This document shows, one piece after another, positions 57,737 through 64,000 of a stretch of DNA of 64,000 nt (position 1 is the first letter of the stretch; each line of letters begins with the position of its first letter). The stretch lies in assembly GCA_023375785.1 (NCBI GenBank), contig SZWC01000035.1:451081-515080 (forward strand). The letters run 5' to 3'. The notes under the pieces were generated by a model that saw only the letters and a program-made list of their open reading frames with translations, was not told the origin of the DNA and did no database searches. This DNA is from Penium margaritaceum. Taxonomy: Eukaryota > Streptophyta > Zygnematophyceae > Desmidiales > Peniaceae. A program made the translations under genes and the position numbers.

Positions 57737-58868
57737 AGTATTCAACTCTCTTTCTTGAACACTAAAAGTAACATTTACACTTTGTACCTCAGGGTATATA
57801 GCATAGATGCAGTATACTTCACTTTAATGATACATATTGTATGGAAACAATGAACCCCTAGGTGTTGATTGTTTTGAAAACCCGTAGTTGGTGGTATCAT
57901 TAAAACGTAATGAATCCCATTGGGTATTCAGAGATCCAAAGTGAATACCGTGGTTCTTGGAAACCATATGTTTTGAAACGGGGGATAATAAAAGTTTCAT
58001 CTTTGGAAACTGGGTTTTTAAGTGTTTTCAGAATGTCAAATGGGACGGTCAAGAACGTTTTCACCAAAAAGTGAAAGATGGTGTAGCTTGTGTGAATGCA
58101 AAAAAGGGACGCCCTTCCAGACGAGGCAAGAATTTTTGGCACTTGGCTGAAAATATAATGCAATAATGGACACCCATATGAAAGTATACTAAAATGGCAT
58201 CCTATAAAATTTGGCCATACCAAAACAGGCACGCAAGAAAATCACCCGAGCGTAAGCGATGCTACATCATGGAAACCTTGCTACTAATGAGTGGCCTATC
58301 TATCTTCTGATTCAAATTCTGTCTTGATCAAAATAATTACTATTCAGAAAATTATCCATTTTTTTGAATGTTTTTGGAGAAACATTACGTTTATTCATGG
58401 CCTTTAGTTATTGGCCTATTTCCTTGCACATCATATTCTCCCCCCTGAACCCTGGTTATATTAAGAGGAACTACAGTGAACCAATGTTCTACATCGCATT
58501 AATGGAGATAACAATAGGCCAAAGAATGGAACGTAAAAAAATGGTTCCATTTCTTTTAACCTAAAGAAGATTTATAGATGAAAACAATCAAGTCAACAAA
58601 GTTTCTTTCCAAAAAAAGGGACATGGGAGGGCCAGGGAACACATTTGATATGTGGAAATGAGAGAATGGAGCATGGCTCTGACATTCTATAGTCTTGTAA
58701 AATTTATCCATGGTTTATTGAGAATACAATGAGAGACACAAGTAAACAAAAAAGGATTACTTTGAAGGGTACACACATTAGCTAACTAGGTATTCTTATC
58801 CTTAACCAAAAACCTGTCTAGTTTTCGATGAAAATCTATTGGTACATGTACCATGTGATCAAGTGAAG
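57737..58868 (+). repeat. Upstream flank, copy 2 of a diverged duplication
   Basis: Partner of 45080-46169, in the same orientation and the same position relative to the following LTR element. No gene recognised. Confidence 0.75.
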
Positions 58869-60689
58869 CGATAAATGCGCTAGAATTTAGCACGTCATCA
58901 TTGGTTTCACTTTTGGAGGAGTCCACGTGAAGTTAAGGATTTTTCCAGGGTACATGTGGAATCATCTTATGAAGAATTTGCACCCTAAAAGACCAGATAA
59001 CTCTTTGATTTTTGTCCTCAAGAACGTGCACAAATGGTTTGGTGCATCGATGAAAGGTGGGACTACCTTGGCAAACTCATCAGAATGATGTCCAAGGTTT
59101 GGCAACTTGGCAATTGCTCCATACATGTCACTCTTGGAAAGTACAAAGTCAATGAGATTTTTGTGCGCAATGAAACACGCATCGAGGCAGTTTCTTACCT
59201 CACAAGGGACCTCGTGGAAGTGGTATTACATCGTCATGGTTTCCTTTAATATTGGAAGACGTAGAACACCATCAACGTTTGGGTTTGCCAGGATTGCCTC
59301 CTATAGAGGAGCAAGCTCGATTGCCAAAGTAGTCAAAGTAGTAGCATGAAAAGGAGCACTGGTTGTGGCTCTAGTAACCTGTGTTATTCTCTTCAAATCC
59401 ATTCTATCAGCATCATCTATTCTACACATCTGCGAGCCACTTGGTCTATGTACCACACTGAGTCCCAAGTGCTACTAGAGCTTCCTCGAGCTTCCCTCCG
59501 TCAACCCACCGACTCTAGAAGAGTTCTGCTACCCTGGAGGGGATGTTTCTATACACCATGGAGACCTGTAGACCCTGAAGACGATGGACACACCAAAAAT
59601 GTTGTTGAAAACCTGATCTCCTAAAAAGATGTTACACCTAGTTTGGGCAATGCTGTATCAGTTTTTTTCCGAGCTCTTCATAAGCTCCTTTTCATTATGT
59701 ACATGGTATTACTCTACTTTATTTCTTGTGATGCTATCAAAGTTACCACATTCACAAATGAAGAATTGTACAAGCATTGGTTAATACCCCAAAGGTCTTG
59801 GAAGTTTTGGATGGCTAACCAAGCCTTTGTTCCAGACATGCAATATTCCAACCTGGTGTAAGAGAAATCAAGCCCTTGTTACTAGCAGGCCTATTAGCTA
59901 CAACTAATAGCTAGTAGAATTGTCATCCACTTTTACCTATCAACATCAGAAAGTTGATGTGTGCACAAGTCACAAATTTTACACAAGGCATGAGGATTGA
60001 AATGTCTCTATGAGTAACATGGAGCTTCACCATCCAAGGGAGGATTCTCCTCTACATGAAAATCAATGTCTTGTCTGGATTGCGCAATGGTCAAGAGTAG
60101 GGATGACGTAAAGCAAACCATGGAGCTTTGCGGAGGATGCGCAGCGGAAGGAACCACTTAAAAAGAATAGTACGAGAAGATTTGAAGTAGGAAGCAAAGG
60201 CATTAGGGTAATACCTTGGAGTTGAAGGGCATCATTGATAGCAGGAGCAGCCCACACATGCTACTTAAGTTATATGTATTTAGTAGTTGAGAGTGTCATG
60301 TGCACATTTGGAAGAACAGAATGCACACATGAAGGAATAGTTAGCTATGTATCAAGAGGAACAGCAAATGCATCAATGGATGATGCAGCAAAAACAATAA
60401 TTGCCAAATCAACATCAGCTAATCTAGTGGCAACAATTGTTACAAGCACCGTCTACCCATGGCTCACATGGAAGTTCTCCACCTGTTGTGCAATTGCCTT
60501 TCTACTAAGAAGCTCAACGAGAACCTTTCTCACAAGTATGCGCAGGTCAACCTAAAGTGCCTGCAACAATTTATGAGGTTTAGTAATATCTATTGATTCA
60601 AGTGTTTTATTTCTTCAAACCTAACTAAAAGATGGCAAAGCAGAAAACCTCTTTCCATCGTCTGAAGATCACTTTGCGTATAGCAGTGG

Positions 60690-61200
60690 CTTCCTTGTGG
60701 CTCCACAAGATCAAAGTTTGTAATTTTGATGGAGAGAACTTCCTTCATTGGGCGCTCATGTCCCTGCAAGTTTTGCAGAAGATTTGTTTCTCAGATTACT
60801 ACAATAAGCACTACTTGCCGCCACCATTGGCGTCATCACCACAATTATTGGTTCAATTCAATTACTTCACGAAGGCTATGTACATGGAATTGGATAATCA
60901 ACTCACTCCTTGTATCCCATAGGCAATCAAGAATAGTGAGGGATTGAGCAAACCTACTCATCACGCGTGGTACTACCTGTTATGGATGCACATGTTAGGA
61001 AACTCTACCTTCAGGTTTTACGTCCTCACAAAACTTTCCCACATAAGCTTCAGCATCTTCACAAGCATTCAAGACTATATAAACAATTTCAAGCCACTCT
61101 GTGACCAGCTGAAGCTGACTATTCCCTTTGTTTTGGAATAGGTATTTGTGACCATTCTTCTTAACGGATTGATCAGCAATTGAAAGGATGTGAGAAACTT
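60690..61200 (+). pseudogene. Copia gag zone of element F
   Basis: Reads KVCNFDGENFLHWALMSLQ and VLQKICFSDYY, then FTSIQDYINNFKPLCDQLKLTIPFVLE and a LLNGLISN-like segment. This matches the UBN2 gag pattern (FDGENF-W, then the helix with the DYINNF-LCDQL box). Gag forms the particle. The zone is broken. Confidence 0.7.
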
Positions 61201-63160
61201 GTTTAAGTTAAAGGCGGAAGGTGAATTGACAAAGACCTATGTGTGATAGATGGTGTTGAGAGAAGAGTGTTTGTAGGCTATCAAAGGAAAAAGCATAGCT
61301 TCTTTCTAATCAAAAATACTCCTCCATGTCCCATGAAACTTCAAGCAATTGCACCTGAAAATCATATCCTTTTCTTTATTAGATTTGAAAATCACCATCT
61401 ATATCATCATGCAAATGAACCGACAAACTTACCGAAACCTAGCTTGTGCAGATGGGCAAATACTATAAGATGCCTAGACACACTAGAGTATACATAAGAA
61501 GAGGCTTTGGGAAAAACAGTTTGTAATGAGGAGGACAGATATGTGGAGTAGACTATGGATTCAGATGGTGGAGACAAGGACAATGATGAAGAAGATGAGG
61601 ATATTTAGTAGAAGATGACAATTGGAGATGAAAAGAAGTATTCTATGTTTCATGTCTCGGAATCTTTGATTTGCAAGAAAGTTTACTCAAAGAATGTGTG
61701 ATACCTAGACTATGGGTGCACAACAAGGTATATTTGCACCATGGAAGAGATAAGGATAGCACAAGAGCTCCTTCATGAGTGTTCAAAACGATTTTCTTGG
61801 CTTCGAAGTATAAGGCTGATAGTTACAGTGATTCCTCTCAGTATGGACGATTTTGCGATAGTCGGAATGATAACTCGTACTTTGACTAGAAGAATAGGAC
61901 TACCCACATCAACATTGTTGACATTGCCACTTCTCTTTGTAATGTTATCAATTCTTGGCATTGTGGTGGTGTGGGAGAACTATCAAGCAAAACTAGAAGT
62001 GGAGCCAAGAAGCAGTATTTTTTTGAAAATAACGGACATCACCCTTTGAAAGCAGCCGTTGATGTTTTTACACAAGGTAAGGAGAAAAGAATTTTGTCAA
62101 AGAATAGTGTACAAAACTATTTGGACCATTTGCGCACCACGTGGATGCCAAACATTTCATGGTGATGTCAGCCGTTTGTCAGGGATTGCATGAAGGATGG
62201 TAAGAAGAAGTAAAAGTAATGTTTTCAGTTTAGAACGACATGCTTTGTGGAAGTGGTGGCGAAGGTATGGTGCTAGATTTTGCAAGCACTATTTATTGCA
62301 TGACAAGCTCAATTGCGAGCGAGTGCAGCTCTTTGCTGCCCACAACTGTTACTTGCAAAGTTCACAGTTTGGCTTCTAATGATACAACACCTAGCACTAT
62401 AGGAAAAAACGTCAAATTGATGACACTATAAGACTATTTGCCTTTCCTTAATGGTGAAAGAGACAAGGCAGAGTATGCAAAAATTAGCCTCGCCTTCTAC
62501 AAGTCAAAGCTTGAGCATTCTTGATATGAAGTCTTGTGAGTTAAAAGTGCATCCACGTGAAAAATCAACAAGCTTGAACTATGGAGACAAAATCGGATTT
62601 TTTGGATGTAGAACAACGCTGAAGAACAGGCAAAGAATGGATTCCAGATCGTAAATTACCCATAAGAAACATCCTGCATCCCTTTCTTCTATACAGGCAA
62701 GTAGGGTGTGAGGCAAGAGTTGGAAAAAATTGTTTTGCAACCATCAACTTGCAAGTAGCTCTTTAACAGCACGTTCAAGGTCTACAACAATTGGTAACAT
62801 CATCTTGGATTTTCCAAGATTGAGGAAGACTGTTGAGGTGTAGGCAAGCATTATCAAAATGAACGAGGTGGCCATGAAAAATGTTAGGAACTGAACAAAG
62901 ATTCCTCAAACGGCTTTAAAAAAATCTTTCCAAGAAGGATAATCTAGGATTAAGTTTTTGATGTAGAAAGCATGTCCTTGAAATCTAAGGATAGGAAATC
63001 GAGGAGGAGGGCATCTCTTGATTTGCAAAGGAGGAGCATAACTTGTTGCTGCCACAAAATCTCAACAATGACTAAACAAACTATGGATTTCCTTGCCACT
63101 GGGAAAATTGAAGTGTGGCCAAGTGCTTTAACCTTCACCAACGCACTTATCAAGGGGGAA

Positions 63161-64000
63161 TGATGGAATGAGGCACTAACTGTGCTATGTTTTGGTTTCA
63201 ACATGGCATAGTATGTTTCTCTTTAGGAGGAGTCCACATGAAGTCATGGATTTTACAATGATTCACCAAGAATTTTCATATGGGGAATATCAACGTTACA
63301 AGCCAAGATTATGCTTATCTTTTGTTTCATTGAAGAAAGGCGGGACTACCTCGGCCAACTCATTGGAGGGATTTTCCAGGTTTCGCCAATATCATAGACT
63401 GCCTCGTACGTGGCTGCCGTAGATAGTAAAAAGCCTAAAAGGTTTACAAGAGTCATTGTAGAGGCATCAAAGAAGTCACTTAGCTCACATTGCATCTCTT
63501 GGAATATTCACATAGTGATCGTCTCTTACAATGTTGGACGATATAAAAAGGCACCAATGGTTGGGACTGCAAGGACCGCAACATTGATTGAAGCAATTTG
63601 GATCGCCACGACAACTACCATCACATTAACAATGAAAAGGGAGCAGTAGTTTTGGCTTCAGTAACCAATACCAATCTCTCTTACTCCATTGTATTAGCAT
63701 AAACTATTTTACACATGTTCGAGCCAAATAGTATTGATACCACAATTAGACCCCGGTGTTGCAAGAGTTTGCAGGAGCTTCCCTTTGATGACCCACAGAT
63801 TCTAAATAAGTTCTACTAATGTGGGTAGGAGGTATCCTGACACGGTGAAGCATGTTGATCCAAAAGATGCTTGATAGGGCAAGAGTCGTATTGTAAGGCT
63901 CCACCCCTAGCAAGTCGTTGCGCCTAGTTTTTGCCACACTGTTTTACGGTTTTTTTAGTTGTTTAGATTTTCATAAGCTCTTGCTAACCTCGTACATAGT
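63161..64000 (+). repeat. 3' LTR of element F (incomplete)
   Basis: Starts TGATGGAATGAGG after the polypurine tract and aligns with 51150-52000 of E and 58869-59700 of F. The window ends inside it. Confidence 0.7.

Larger units (their letters stand above)
58869..64000 (+). mobile_element. Element F: second copy of the E-type LTR element, cut by window end
   Basis: The 5' LTR runs from about 58869 to 59856, followed by a primer-site-like TGGTGTAAGAGAAATC. The clearest gag of this family lies at about 60690-61200. The polypurine tract AAGGGGGAA (63152-63160) is followed by TGATGGAATGAGG, the start of the 3' LTR, which runs off the window at 64000. No RT or integrase core was seen. Very decayed. 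It aligns with E over its whole visible length, with an offset falling from about 12.7 kb to 12.0 kb because of indels. Confidence 0.65.

Overview
This window looks like gene-poor, transposon-packed nuclear DNA from a plant-lineage eukaryote, meaning a land plant or a related streptophyte alga. I cannot name the species. The evidence is several Ty1/copia elements with plant-type tRNA-Met primer sites (TGGTAT-AGAGC-like), an L1-type LINE, and a two-ORF PIF/Harbinger transposon with a Myb/SANT-like ORF1. There are no operons, ribosome binding sites, rRNA genes or CRISPR arrays, and I could not support any intact host gene.

Left part (1-23.8 kb, GC-rich) is a pile-up of related Ty1/copia elements. 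Element Z (231-5167, entering from the left edge) has a gag-type zinc knuckle, a phase-keeping tandem repeat, an unrecognised 492-codon ORF, an array of covarying stem-loops and a 3' LTR, but no visible pol. Its LTR abuts the 5' LTR of a fragment, G (5168-6037). Next comes a head-to-head pair of LTR halves forming a large palindrome (6038-6892), which runs into element A (to 13981, + strand). A inverted relative, B (13982-17629, - strand), follows. Its upstream end is cut by element C (17630-23804, + strand), a different copia family.

Middle part (23.8-44.1 kb) holds a decayed L1-like LINE, a possible tRNA-derived SINE and an empty stretch. Then comes a structurally complete copia element, D (28706-38633, - strand), with two ~845-bp LTRs, a 5-bp target-site duplication, a 12-residue repeat minisatellite between integrase and RT, and an assembly gap. 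After another empty stretch lies a 3.7-kb PIF/Harbinger transposon (40372-44055) with matching terminal inverted repeats, a Myb/SANT-like ORF1 on + and a DDE transposase on -, converging.

Right part (44.1-64 kb, AT-rich) carries two old, diverged copies of one segment: an upstream flank plus an LTR element with copia gag and protease/pre-integrase traces but no recognisable RT. They lie about 12-12.7 kb apart (E, 46170 to about 52141; F, 58869 to the window end). Two places (the N run at 35132-36018 and the single N at 55355) are flanked by exact duplicates and look like unmerged contig overlaps.

The parts do not form a host pathway. What works together, or once did, is mobile-element machinery: autonomous copia elements that could have served gag-only relatives, and the ORF1/transposase pair of the Harbinger element. 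The most interesting candidates are the Z element with its stem-loop array and unknown ORF, and the bZIP-type TGACGTCA cluster in the D leader.
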